Assembly: GCA_013180625.2 (NCBI GenBank)
Contig: SNVD02015884.1
Location: 496,001-560,000 of the forward strand
Length of the DNA: 64,000 bases
From: Boswellia sacra
Lineage: Eukaryota > Streptophyta > Magnoliopsida > Sapindales > Burseraceae
Direction: 5' to 3'
This document shows positions 49,804 to 61,580 of the stretch, one piece after another. The notes below the pieces were generated by a model. That model searched no databases, was not told the origin of the DNA, and saw only the letters and a list, made by a program, of their open reading frames with translations. Position 1 is the stretch's first letter. Each line of letters starts with the position of its first letter. The position numbers and the translations under genes were made by a program.

Positions 49804-50254
49804 ATGAAGCCACTGCAATTGTCCGTTAGGAGGAAACACCAATTCTGCTTGTTAAATCATTCATCCGAGCAAAATACAAGTAATGAATTTGCAATTATAC
49901 AACTTAATTTAAGACTGGGACACAGACCAGTTCAGAATTTTTGTGTAAATCTTCTTACTTCTATGCAACTTTTGCTCTATTTGAAACAGGTCTAATGAAG
50001 AATTAAAAAATGAATCTTACACAAAGTTTTTCCTTCCCTTCTGCATATTTGATGCTTCCAAACCCCTTTAAAGTCGGTTAAAAGAGACTCTAGAGGCCAC
50101 TTTTGCCATCAGTAGGGCCAAGAAATCCACAAGAATATCTTGTTTTGACTTTTTGTATTTACAGGGGAAGGCAATTAACAGGACAGGCTGCAACTGTAAG
50201 CATAAAATAAAGGAAAATTTGAAAAAATGTCTCACATGGCCTTCAAAGAAGATC

Positions 50255-50475
50255 ATGTCATATCACAAAAAATTTATATATTATGACCTTGTTCGACGAT
50301 GGATGTGTTGGACAACGTCCAATAATATATGATAGTATTCAACAAGTGTTTAGAAGTATTCAATAGTATCTGACACTTAATAAAAAGTTGTAACAAATAA
50401 ATTATTAGAGGCAAAATCATTTTTGTAACCCACACTTAAAGTTTAGATATTTTTAAAATTTTTCCAATTAAAGGT
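50255..50475 (+). repeat. Dispersed repeat, copy 3
   Basis: Same family as 2540-2720; here it sits in the spacer of tandem unit 1 between D and C, and was copied along with the unit. Shared phrases include TTTATATATTATGACC and ATCATTTTTGTAACCCACAC. Confidence 0.55.
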
Positions 50476-50599
50476 GCTACGTTCGAAACTTCCAACAAAT
50501 ACTTTGCGTTTGAAAGCTTTCTTGTAATAAATAAACTTATTCGAAAATGATTTCAAGTCCAGATACTTCAATCAACTGCTACAAAATTAAAAAAAAAAA

Positions 50600-50716
50600 A
50601 AGTTTTTGATTATTTGACGATGACATTGCTTTTTGTAGTCTTGTTAGTGTCAAAAAATTAATAAAAACGTTATTTGATGATGACATTGCTTTTTTGTAGT
50701 CTTGTTAGTGTCAAAA
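50600..50716. repeat. About 60-bp tandem duplication upstream of gene C
   Basis: The phrase ATGACATTGCTTTTTGTAG with its neighbours occurs twice, around 50610-50655 and 50665-50716. The same doubling is seen upstream of gene F (about 61690-61820), whereas gene E has a single copy (about 56296-56362). Confidence 0.75.
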
Positions 50717-51236
50717 ACACTTTCCATATGCAGTCTGAAGTGGTCTCGTTATAGTGCTAACTTTATACTTGTTTATTTGAGAATACATGTAGGTTCAACG
50801 TACCAAATTATCATATTAAAAACTATTAACTTATATGTATATTTCCTTTTCTTGAAGATTTTAAAAATGAAAACCTATTTTTTTTAAAATATAAAATAGA
50901 GTGAAAAATAATAAATGATACTTTAAAATTATTTTAAGTTACAGAAATATAGAATCAACAAATCAAATTCATGATTGTTTGAATATAGTATGTGACACAA
51001 TGTCGCATACGTAACATCTCCATCTCTTAGCCGCCTCTCTAGACAAAGATGTTTTTGTCAACCTCTGCTCGTCCTTTGTATAATATTTGTAACAATCTTA
51101 CGCAGGAGTATACGCATAGCTTTCATCATCAGAATATCCTTTTGTCAAAACTTTCGTTATTTATAATCTTCCATTCGGAAACTTCTTTGCCTTACTTCGT
51201 TTACTCGGATAGAAAAGAATTTAGAGGCAAATCATC

Positions 51237-53545
51237 ATGGAAGTAGTTGAAGATAATGATATTGTAATTGTGGGAGCTGGAATTGCAGGCCTGACAACAT
51301 CTTTGGCACTTCACAGGTTTATCAATCAACCTATGTAATATGTATGCTTTGTGCATGTAAATTTACATAGTTGACTGGTAAAATTTTCACTTGCAGACTG
51401 GGAATCAGAAGCACAGTATTGGAATCATATGATAGTTTGAGGGTCACAGGATTTGCATTCACAACCTGGGGTAATGCTTGGAGGGCCCTGGATGCTATTG
51501 GCATCGGTGACTCACTTCGCCAACAACATCAACTGCTTCAAGGGTACAATCTCTACTCATGGTTATTTGTTATCTGTAGATGTTGTTCCAAATTTCTCTG
51601 CTTACCCTGGAGTTGGAATGGTCTATGTATTACAGTCATTGATGAAATTGCCCTCATACAAACACTTCTACTCATGGTTATTTGTTATCTGTAGATGTTG
51701 TTCCAAATTTCTCTGCTTACCCTGGAGTTGGAATGGTCTATGTATTACAGTCATTGATGAAATTGCCCCATACAAACACTTCAAATTGACCAAAATGAGA
51801 ATATAGGATATTCAACGACTTTCTAGTTTCAGCACAATTTTTTAGCTAACAATTATGATTGTTGAATGTTAAAATCGTTAACTTTTTACTAATAGCGTAG
51901 ACTTAAGTATACTCTTAAGGCACACGTTAAGATTACCTTCACTAATTCCCAAATTTGTTTATGCGAAGCTAACTAGAAGTGATCCTTTGCAGAATTATAG
52001 TGAACTCCACTGTATCAGGAAAGCCCCCTTTTGAGAGTTCATTGAAGACCAAAGGAAAGTAGTAAGTATTGCATTGACAGCGTGCCATGGTGGTGATTGA
52101 CTTCATCCTACACTAGCCTGCGAAATCATGCAACAGATGAAATGGATTTTTTCTTTTTCATATTTTTATTGGCTAAAACACATTGGATAATAGAAGATTT
52201 AGGACACCCTTAATACTGTTGTGTCTGTGATGTAGTGGAGAAAACGAAATTCGATGTGTGAAAAGGAGGTTGTTGTTGGAAGCACTTGAAAGGGAACTCC
52301 CAAGTGGCACCATCAGGTACTCCTCAAGGGTGGTATCTATAGATGAATCTGGCTACTTTAAGCTGGTGCATCTAGCTGATGGAACCATCCTCAAGGCCAA
52401 GGTAAAAAAGCTGTCAAAACCTATATCCAAATATTTTTACAGTATAATTAGGTGAAAATTCACTTATTATATGATTAATTCATTGTCAAATATATACAAT
52501 GATATCGATGTGACAATTACGGTGTTGAATAAGATTCCTTATATCTGTGTTTGTATAGCACCTTTCAGTATGTCAAAGTTACATCAATATTGTTTTGTTT
52601 GTGAATGCAAGGTTTTGATTGGTTGCGATGGAGTGAACTCAGTGGTGGCAAAATGGCTCGGTTTCAAGAATCCAGCTTTTGCAGGAAGATCTGCCATAAG
52701 GGGATATGTAGATTTCAAGGGCAGTCATGGATTTGAGCCCAAATTCCTGCAGTTCTTTGGAAAAGGCACTCGATCTGGTTTCCTGCCTTGTGAAGATGAG
52801 ACTGTTTATTGGTTTTTCACTTGGAGTCCCCCTAGCCGAGGTGATGATATTTGAATGTTTTAGCTATGTATTTTAACATTGGACTGAAGGAATACAAAAC
52901 ATAACTGCGTGCTTAGATGAAATACAAGCATAATCACATTAAATTCTGTTTACTACAAATTTTTTCATTCTCATGTCAACGCTGCTCTTTCTGAATAAAT
53001 TCTCATTACTTGTAGATAAAGAGCTAGAGGACAATCCAGCAAAGATGAAGCAGTTTGTGTTGAGCGAGTGTCGCGACTTTCCAGATCGAGTAAAGGTAGT
53101 TTTAGAGAAAACTCCATTAGATAGTATCATATCCGCGCCACTAAGATACAGACATCCATGGGAGCTTCTGTGGGGAAACATTAGCAAGGGCAATGTCTGT
53201 GTAACAGGAGATGCACTCCATCCTATGACACCTGACCTTGGCCAAGGTGGGTGTGCAGCTTTGGAAGATGGTGTTATCTTAGCCAGGTGTTTAGCTGAGG
53301 CATTAAAGACGAGAGAACAATTTGGCGAAGACAAGGATGAATTTGAGTTGATTGAAAGGGCATTGGAAAAATTTGCCAAGGAGAGAAGATGGAGAAGCAT
53401 TGAGCTTATCACCACAGCTTATGTGATTGGTTTTATACAACAAAGTGAAGGGAAGATTATGAACTTTTTGAGAGACAAATTGTCTGTTTTTCTTGCTGGG
53501 TTGTTTACTAAGAGGGCTGATTTTGATTGTGGGAAGCTCAGTTAG
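51237..53545 (+). CDS. FAD-dependent monooxygenase C (MO1/CTF2-like), 406 aa, intact
   Basis: A flavoprotein hydroxylase; the substrate is unknown. Six in-phase GT-AG exons: 51237-51316, 51397-51543, 51993-52061, 52236-52401, 52612-52840 and 53016-53545. Motifs: GAGIAG at residues 13-18, GCDG at 158-161, and GDALHPMTP at 295-303 followed by [12 protein letters not shown]. The ATG follows a conserved upstream block and opens [18 protein letters not shown]-like TTATTTATAA lies at 51157-51166. It ends DFDCGKLS, without the ISer extension of gene B. The exon plan equals that of B except for two extra codons in exon 1 and one in exon 3. Intron 2 carries a private tandem duplication of about 115 bp. 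It is nearly identical to gene E. Confidence 0.92.
51552..51780 (+). repeat. 115-bp tandem duplication in intron 2 of gene C
   Basis: Two adjacent copies, about 51552-51666 and 51667-51780, differ by a one-base indel near the end. The block contains TTATCTGTAGATGTTGTTCC. Genes E and F carry it once, so the duplication happened after the units separated or was lost from them. Confidence 0.85.
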
Positions 53546-54265
53546 CATTTCTTGATGGCAGCCAATGCCAAGCCCCTTCTGCTTCTTGGAGAGACTACAT
53601 GGAGGATCACTATGTTTCTGCACAATAAAAATGTACTTGTGTTTTTAAAATTGTGAAGCAATAAACTTGTTGTGATTGTCAAACGTTGTCCTTGATTATG
53701 ATTTTCTGAAGGTTATTAAGTTATAACTTAGAATGTCGCTGAGGCCAAACCTGCTTGTCTGCTATGTGTCAACAGAGGCAATTATCTTATTTGTACCGCT
53801 TTGCTATCATATTCGGAAACTCCAGGCAGAGGTGAGGGTCAGGTTCCTTTGAATGTAAAGCAAAAGAATGGAAACAAAAAGTGATAGAATGCTTTATTTG
53901 CCACCTCAAATTTGTCTAGTTAATGTTTTGTAGTTTCGACAAGAGTCAAACTTTGACCTTCCAACCTATTCTATGATTAAATTTTGTGATTATTTTTTAG
54001 AAAATTAATAAAATAATAATATTTTAAAAGGAATTCTAAATTTTAATTTTAGTAAAACTTTAAATTTTTTTTATTATTTAACCAAATTTTGAGTTGTCGA
54101 ACAATACGTCTCAGTTTTAGAACAAACTGATTCGGTGACTATAAAATATTTTTATGAATTTTGTCGTGCGGGACCACACATTGTCGAGCTATCGACCAAT
54201 ATTTGTGCTTTTGAAATGGAATTCCTTTTCTGAAATTTTATAATTTATGAATTTTGGACTGAAAG

Positions 54266-55508
54266 CTGTTGGTCAGGTGCGATGGAATAAATTCAGCGGT
54301 GGCAAAATGGCTTGCCTTCAAGAAGCCAGTTTCTGGAGGAATATCTGACGTAATAGGTGTTTCCAGGATAGTCATGATTTCACTTAGAGTCCCTCCAGCC
54401 AAGGTAACGAGCCCACTCTGTCAACCTGGTTTAAAACTAGTTAGTGTATCAGACAAAGTATATTTGGAATGATCCCCTCCCATCTAATATGATATTGTCC
54501 TGATATTGTCCGCTTTGAATATGATCTGATATGGTTTCGTTTTTTAGCTCTCCCAAAAGGCTTCATACTAATGTACAAAAAGTTTTTAAATATCTATTCA
54601 AGTGTTTATCTCTAATCAGACGATGCGAGATTTTGAACTGAAGCCCACTTTCACCTCATCCATCTCGATAACTCTATTCAGTGTATCATAAGTTTTGGTT
54701 AAGTGTTGCAATAGTAGCATGTATTGCAATGCAAGTCCTGGTACTATAAGTTCCAAAAGATAATCATTGCAACTTAGATTTTCTTTTAAAGATTATTGAG
54801 TTATACAATCTATACAAGTAAAATTACATAGTTCAAAAGGAACATGACAAGCCTAGACTTGGGAAAATAATGACATAAATCCGTCCTTTTTTTAAATGAA
54901 AAGTTTGGTTGAGCAGGATTATCATACAAATTATTTGTTCCACCAAGTTTTTCAGTTCCCCGTTTTTGTTTTGATACAATTTCACTTTTAGATAAAGAGC
55001 TAGAGGATGATCCAGCTAAAATGAAGCAATTTGTGTTGAGCAAGTGTTGCAATTTTCCTGAGCAAGTAACGGTTGTTATAGAAAACACCTCACTAGATGG
55101 TATTTCAGCATCACTACTAAGAGACAGACACCGTGGGAGTTGCTATGGGGAAATATCAGCAGCAGAAATGTGTGTTTAGGCGTGTAGCTGGAGATGCACT
55201 CAACCCGATGGCACCTGGTATTGGCCAATCGTGGCTGTGCAGCTTTGCAAGATGGCGTTGCTTTAGCCAGATGCATTGCTGATGCCCTGACTGAAAAAAT
55301 TAAAGAGGATTGAAATGGGACTCAAAACATTTGGCAAAGAGAGGCGATGGAGAAGCTTTACGCTGATCAGCTTATCTTATATGGTTGGTTACAACAAAGT
55401 GATGGGAAGACAATAAACTTCTTGAGAGATAAAATTTTGTCTACGTTTCTATGAGGGATGGTGATCAAAATGTCTGATTTTTACCGTGCGAAACTCAGCA
55501 TTTCTTGA
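54266..55508 (+). pseudogene. FAD monooxygenase fragment D2 (last two exons of D-type)
   Basis: Only the counterparts of D exon 5 (54266-54403) and exon 6 (about 54993-55508) are present; the exons with the GxGxxG motif are absent because the duplicated unit starts in the intron. It shares D's 90-nt deletion and the 8-nt TTTAGGCG insertion after GAAATGTGTG, and adds its own changes, for example a stop-creating change in IKEDstop near 55311. It cannot make a functional enzyme. Confidence 0.9.
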
Positions 55509-55964
55509 ACACTGCAATTGTCTGTCAGGAGAAAACACCAATTCTGCTTGTTAAATCATTCATCCGGGCAAAATACAAGTAATGAATTTGCAATTATACA
55601 ACTTAATTTAAGACTGGGACACAGATCAGTTCAGAATTTTTGTGTAAATCCTCTTACTTCTATGCAAAACTTTTGCTCCATTTGAAAAAAGTCTAATGAA
55701 GAATTAAAAAATGAATTGGGCACAGAGTTTTTCCTTCCCTTCTGCATATTTGATGCATCTAAACCCCTTTAAAGTCAGTTGAAAGAGACTCTAGAGTGAT
55801 GGGAGGCCACGTTTGCCATCAGTAGGGCCAAGAAATCCACAAGAATATCTTGTTTTGATTTTTTATATTTATAGAAGGCAATTAATAGGACAGGCTGCAA
55901 CCAAGCATAGATTAAAGGAAAAATTGAAAAAATGTCCCAATTGACCTTCTTTTTGGATGACCAT

Positions 55965-56180
55965 GTCATGTCACCAAAAAATTACATGCTATGACTTAGT
56001 CCGTTGTTTGACAGGTGTGTTAGACAATGTCCGATAATATATGACAGTATCCAACAAGTGTCTGAAAGTGTCAATAGTATATGACACCTAACAAAAAGTT
56101 ATGAGATATAAATTATTAAAGATAAAATCATTTTTGTAACTCACACTTAAATTTTAGATATTTTTAAAATTTTTCCAATT
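55965..56180 (+). repeat. Dispersed repeat, copy 4
   Basis: Unit 2 version of the dispersed repeat at 50255-50475, with the same order of phrases and small differences. Confidence 0.55.
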
Positions 56181-56445
56181 AGAGGTGCTCCATTCGAAAC
56201 TTCCAACAATACTTTGCGTTTGAAAGCTTTCTTATAATAAATAGACTTATTCGAAAATGCTTTCAAGTCCGGATACTTCAATCAACTACTACAAAATTAG
56301 TAAAAACGTTTTTGGTTATTTAATGATGACATTGCTTTTTTGTAGTCTTGTTAGTGTCAAAAACACTTCCCATACGCAGTCTTAAGTGGTCTCGTTATAC
56401 TGCTAACTTTAAACTTCTTTATTAGAGAATACATGTATGTTCAAC

Positions 56446-56485
56446 GTACCAAATTATCATATTAAAAACTATGATAATTTGGTAC
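56446..56485. repeat. Perfect 16-bp palindrome arms at a deletion upstream of gene E
   Basis: GTACCAAATTATCATA (56446-56461) is followed by an 8-base spacer and its exact reverse complement (56470-56485). In genes C and F the left arm is present but the sequence after it continues for about 150-200 more bases that are missing here. The palindrome thus marks the deletion join, about 240 bases upstream of the E start codon. Confidence 0.85.
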
Positions 56486-56727
56486 AATGTCGCAAAAGTA
56501 ACATCTCCATCTATTAGCCGCCTCTTTAGACAAAGATGTTTTTGTCAACCTCTGCTCGTCCTTTGCATAATATTTGTAACAATCTTACGTAGGAGCATAC
56601 GCATAGCTTTCATCATCAGGATATCCTTTTGTGAAAACTTTCCTTATTTATAATCTTCGATTCGGAAACTTCTTTGCCTTACTTCGTTTACTCGGAAAGA
56701 AAAGAATTTAGAGCCAAAGATATCATC

Positions 56728-58931
56728 ATGGAAGTAGCTGAAGATATTGATATTGTTATTGTGGGAGCTGGAATTGCAGGCCTGACAACATCTTTGGCAC
56801 TTCACAGGTTTATCAATCAACCTATGTAATATGTATACCTTGTGCATGTAAATATACATATTTAACGGGTAAAATTTTCACTTGCAGACTGGGAATCAGA
56901 AGCATAGTATTGGAATCATCAGATAGTTTGAGGGTCACAGGATTTGCATTCACAACGTGGGGTAATGCTTGGAGGGCCCTGGATGCTATTGGCATCGGTA
57001 ACTCACTTCGCCAACAACATCAACTGCTTCAAGCGTACACCCTCTACTCATAGTTATTTGTTATCTATAGATGTTGTTCCAAATTTCTCTGCTTACCTTG
57101 GAGTTGGAATGGTCTATGCATTACGGTCATTGATGAAATTGCCCCTATACAAACACTTTAAATTGACCAAAATGAGAATATAGGATATTCAACGACTTTC
57201 TAGTTTCAGCACAATTTTTTAGCTAACAATTATGATTGTTGAATGTTAAAATCGTTGACTTTTTATTAATAGGGTAGACTTAAGTACACTTAAGACATAT
57301 GTTAAGATTACCTTCACTAATTCCCAATTTGTTTATGAGAAGCTAACTAGAAGTGATCCTTTGCATGCAGGGTTATAGTGACCTCGACTGTATCAGGAAA
57401 GCCCCCTTTTGAGAGTTCATTGAAGACCAAAGGAAAGTAGTGAGTATTGCAATGACAGTGTGCCATGGTGGTGATTGACTTCATCCTACACTAGCCTGCC
57501 AAATCATGCAAAAGATGAAATGGATTTTTTCTTTTTCATATTTTTATTGGCTAAAACACATTGGATAATAGTTGATTTAGGACACCCTTAATACCGTTGT
57601 GTCTGTGATGTAGTGGAGAAAACGAAATTCGATGTGTGAAAAGGAGGTTGTTGTTGGAAGCACTTGAAAGGGAACTCCCAAGTGGCACCATCAGGTACTC
57701 CTCAAGGGTGGTATCTATCGATGAATCTGGCTACTTTAAGCTGGTGCATCTAGCTGATGGAACCATCCTCAAGGCCAAGGTAAAAAAGCAGTTAAAACCT
57801 ATATCCAAATATTTTTACAGTATAATTAGGTGAAAATTCACTTATTATATGATTACTTCATTGCCAAATATATGCAATGATACCGATGTGACAATTAAGG
57901 TGTTGAATAAGATTCATTATATCTGTGTTTGTATAGCACACATTTTAGTCTATTGATGTCAAAGTTACGTCAATATTTTTTTGTTTGTGAAAGCAAGGTC
58001 TTGATTGGTTGCGATGGAGTGAACTCAGTGGTGGCAAAATGGCTCGGTTTCAAGAATCCAGCTTTTGCAGGAAGATCTGCCATAAGAGGATGTGTAGATT
58101 TCAAGGGCAGTCATGGATTTGAGCCGAAAGTCCTGCAGTTCTTTGGAAAAGGCACTCGATCTGGTTTCGTGCCTTGTGAAGATGAGACTGTTTATTGGTT
58201 TTTCACTTGGAGTCCCTCTAGCCGAGGTGATGATATTTGTACGTTTTAGCTATGCATTTTCACATTGGACTGAAGGAATACAAAACATAACAGCGTGCTT
58301 AGATGAAATACAAACATAATCACATTAAATTCTGTTTACTACAAATTTTTTCATTCTCATGTCAACGCTGCTCTTTCTGAATAAATTCTCATTACTTGTA
58401 GATAAAGAGCTAGAGGACAATCCAGCAAAGATGAAGCAGTTTGTGTTGAGCAAGTGTCGCGACTTTCCAGATCGATTAAAGGTAGTTTTAGAGAAAACTC
58501 CATTAGATAGTATCATATACGCGCCACTAAGATACAGACATCCATGGGAGCTTCTGTGGGGAAACATTAGCAAGGGCAATGTCTGTGTAGCAGGAGACGC
58601 ACTCCATCCTATGACACCTGACCTTGGCCAAGGAGGGTGTGCAGCTTTGGAAGATGGTGTTATCTTAGCCAGGTGTTTAGCTGAGGCATTAAAGACGAGA
58701 GAAAATTTTGGCGAAGACAAGGATGAATTTGAGTTGATTGAAAGGGCATTGGAAAAATTTGCCAAGGAGAGAAGATGGAGAAGCATTGAGCTTATCACCA
58801 CAGCTTATGTGATTGGTTTTATACAACAAAGTGAAGGGAAGATTATGAACTTTTTGAGAGACAAATTGTCTGTTTTTCTTGCTGGGTTGCTTACTAAGAG
58901 GGCTGATTTTGATTGTGGGAAGCTCAGTTAG
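56728..58931 (+). CDS. FAD-dependent monooxygenase E (MO1/CTF2-like), 406 aa, intact
   Basis: The second intact C-type copy. Exons: 56728-56807, 56888-57034, 57371-57439, 57614-57779, 57998-58226 and 58402-58931, all in phase and of the same lengths as in gene C. GAGIAG (13-18), GCDG (158-161) and GDALHPMTP (295-303) are retained. Differences from C are few, for example Ala for Thr just before GDALHP, LLQA for LLQG at the exon 2 end, and RSGFVPC for RSGFLPC. It probably catalyses the same unknown reaction. Its upstream region lacks about 150 bases found upstream of C and F and has a 16-bp-arm palindrome instead, so its expression may differ. The TATA-like TTATTTATAA is kept near 56643. Confidence 0.92.
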
Positions 58932-59648
58932 CATTTCTTGAGGGCAGCCAATGCCAAGCCACTTCTGCTTCGTGGAGAGACTGCATGGAGCATCACTATG
59001 TTTCTGCACAATAAAAATGTACTTGCATTTTTAAAATTGTGAAGCAATAAACTTGTTGTGATTGTCAAACGTTGTCCTTGATTATGATTTTCTGAAGGTT
59101 ATTAAGTTATAACTTAGAATGTCGTTGAGGCCAAACCTGCTTGTCTGCTATGTGTCAACGGAGGCAATGATTATTTGTACCGCTTTGCTATCATATTCGG
59201 AAACTCCAGGCAGAAGTGAGGGTCAGGTTCCTTTGAATGTAAAGCAAAAGAATGAAAACAAAAAGTGATAGAATGCTTTACTTGCCACCTCAATTTTGTC
59301 TAGTTAATGTTTTGTAGTTTCGACAAGAGTCAAACTTTGACCTTCGAACCTATTCTAAGATTAAATTTTGTGATTATTATTTAGAAAATTAATAAAATAA
59401 TAATATTTTAAAAGGAATTCTAAATTTTAATTTTAGTAAAACTTTAAATTTTTTTATTATCTAACCAAATTTTGAGTTGTCAAACAATATGTCTAAGTTT
59501 TGGAACAAACTAATTCGGTGACTATAAAATATTTTTATGAATTTTGTCGTGTGGAACCACACATTGTCGAGCTATCGACCAATATTTGTGCATTTTAAAT
59601 GGAATTCCTTTTCTGAAATTTTATAATTTATGACTTTTGGAGTGAAAG

Positions 59649-60895
59649 GTGTTGGTCAGGTGCGATTGAATAAATTCTGCGGTGGCAAAATGGCTTGCCT
59701 TCAAGAAGCTAGTTTTCTGGGGGAATATCTGACGTAAGAGGCGTTTCCAGGATAGTCATGATTTCAATTGAAGTCCCTCCGACCAAGGTAATGAGCCCAC
59801 TCTGTCAACCTGGTTTAAAACTAGTTAGTGTACCAGACAAAAAATATCTGGAATGATCCCCTCCTATCTAATATGATATTGTCCTGATATTGTCCGCTTT
59901 AAATATGATCCAATATGGTTTCGTTTTTTAGCTTTCCCAAAAGGCTTCATACTAATGTACAAAAAGTTTTTAAATATTTACTCAGGTGTTTATCTCTAAT
60001 CAGATGATGCGAGATTTTGAATTGAAGCCCACTTTCGCCTCATCCATCTCGATAATTCTATTCAGTATATCGTAAGTGTTGGTCTTAAGTGTTGCAATAG
60101 TAGCATATATTGCAATGCAAGTCCTAATACTATAAGTTCCAAAAGATAACCATTACAACTTAGATTATCTTGTAAAGATTATTGAGTTATACAAGTAAAA
60201 TTACATAGTTCAAAAGGAACGTGACAAGCCTAGACTTGGGAAAATGATGACATAAATCCGTCCCTTTTTTTAAATGAAAAGTTTGGTTGAGCAGGATTAT
60301 CATACAAATTATTTGTTCCACCAAGTTTTTCAGTTCTCAGTTTTTGTTTTGATAAAAATTCACTTTTAGATAAAGAGCTAGAGGATGATCCAGCTAAGAT
60401 GAAGCAATTTGAGTTGAGCAAGTGTTACAATTTACCTGAGCAAGTAAAGGTTATTATAGAAAACACCTCACTAGATCGTATTTCAGCATCACTACTAAGA
60501 CAAAGACGCCCGTGGGAGTTGCTATATATGGGGAAATATCAGCAGGAGAAATGTGTGTTTAGGCGTGAAGCTGGAGATGCACTCCCCCGTATGGCACCTG
60601 GTATTGGCCAATCGTGGCTGTGCAGCTTTGCAAGATGGCGTTGCTTTAGCCAGATGCATTGCTGAAGCCCTGTCTGAAAAAATTAAAGAGGATTGAAATG
60701 GGACTCAACAAATTTGGCAAAGAGAGGCGATGGAGAAGCTTTGAGCTAATCAGCTTATCTTAAATGGTTGGTTCACTACAGCAAAATGATGGGAAGATAA
60801 TAAACTTCTTGAGAGAAAAAATTTTGTCTACGTTTCTACGTGGGATTGTGATCAAAGTGTCTGATTTTTACTGTGCGAAGCTCAGCATTTCTTGA
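59649..60895 (+). pseudogene. FAD monooxygenase fragment D3 (last two exons of D-type)
   Basis: Like D2, it has only the counterparts of D exon 5 (from 59649) and exon 6 (about 60370-60895), with D's large deletion and the TTTAGGCG insertion (near 60559). It has additional frameshifts of its own, such as an inserted TATA near 60525. It is non-functional. Confidence 0.9.
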
Positions 60896-61364
60896 ATGAA
60901 GCCACTGCAATTGTCTGCGAGGAGAAAACACCAATTCTGCACGTTAAATCATTCATTCGAGCAAAATATAAATAATGAATTTGTAATTATACAACTTAAT
61001 TTAAGACTGGGACACAGATCAGTTCAGAATTTTTGTGTAAATCTTCTTACTACTATGCAACTTTTGCTCTATTTGAAAAAGGTCTAATGAAGAATTAAAA
61101 AAATGAATTTTACACAATGTTTTTCCTTCCCTTCTGCCTATTTCATGCTTCTAAAGCCCTTTGAAGTCGGTTAAAAGAGACTCTATTGATGGGAGGCCAC
61201 GTTTGCCATCAGTAGGGCCAAGAAATCCACAAGAATATCTTGTTTTGATTTTTTGTACTTACAGGGGAAGACAATTAACAGGACAGGCTGCAACTGTAAG
61301 TGTAAATTAAAGGAAATATTGAAAAAATGTCTCAAATGGCCTTCTTTGATATATGATCATGTCA

Positions 61365-61580
61365 TATCATTAAAAGTTTATATGTTATGATCTTGTCCTA
61401 AGTTCGATAGGTGTATTGGACAATGTCTAATAACGTATGACAATATCCAATAAGCGTCTAAAAATATTCAATAATGTCTTACACTTAACAAAAAGTTAAG
61501 ATACAAATTATCATAGACAAAATCATTTTTATAAACCACATTTAAATTTTAGATATTTTAAAAAAAATTCAATTAAAGGT
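61365..61580 (+). repeat. Dispersed repeat, copy 5
   Basis: Unit 3 version of the repeat at 50255-50475, slightly more diverged, still in the same orientation and position between the D-type fragment and the C-type gene. Confidence 0.55.

Larger units (their letters stand above)
48508..54212 (+). repeat. Tandem unit 1 (5.7 kb): 3' half of D plus gene C
   Basis: The unit starts in the intron before D exon 5, at the phrase AAATGGAATTCCTTTTCT, and runs through D's 3' half, the spacer and all of gene C to its 3' flank. The same start phrase recurs at about 54213 and 59597, in each case directly after the 3' flank of a C-type gene. The upstream half of D is outside the repeat, which marks this as the founding unit. 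Confidence 0.8.
54213..59596 (+). repeat. Tandem unit 2 (5.4 kb): D2 fragment plus gene E
   Basis: A second copy of the unit that begins at 48508: D-type last two exons, spacer, C-type gene, 3' flank. Close similarity continues through non-coding DNA, so the copies arose by segmental duplication and not by retroposition. It lacks about 150 bases of the upstream region of gene E compared with unit 1. Confidence 0.8.
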
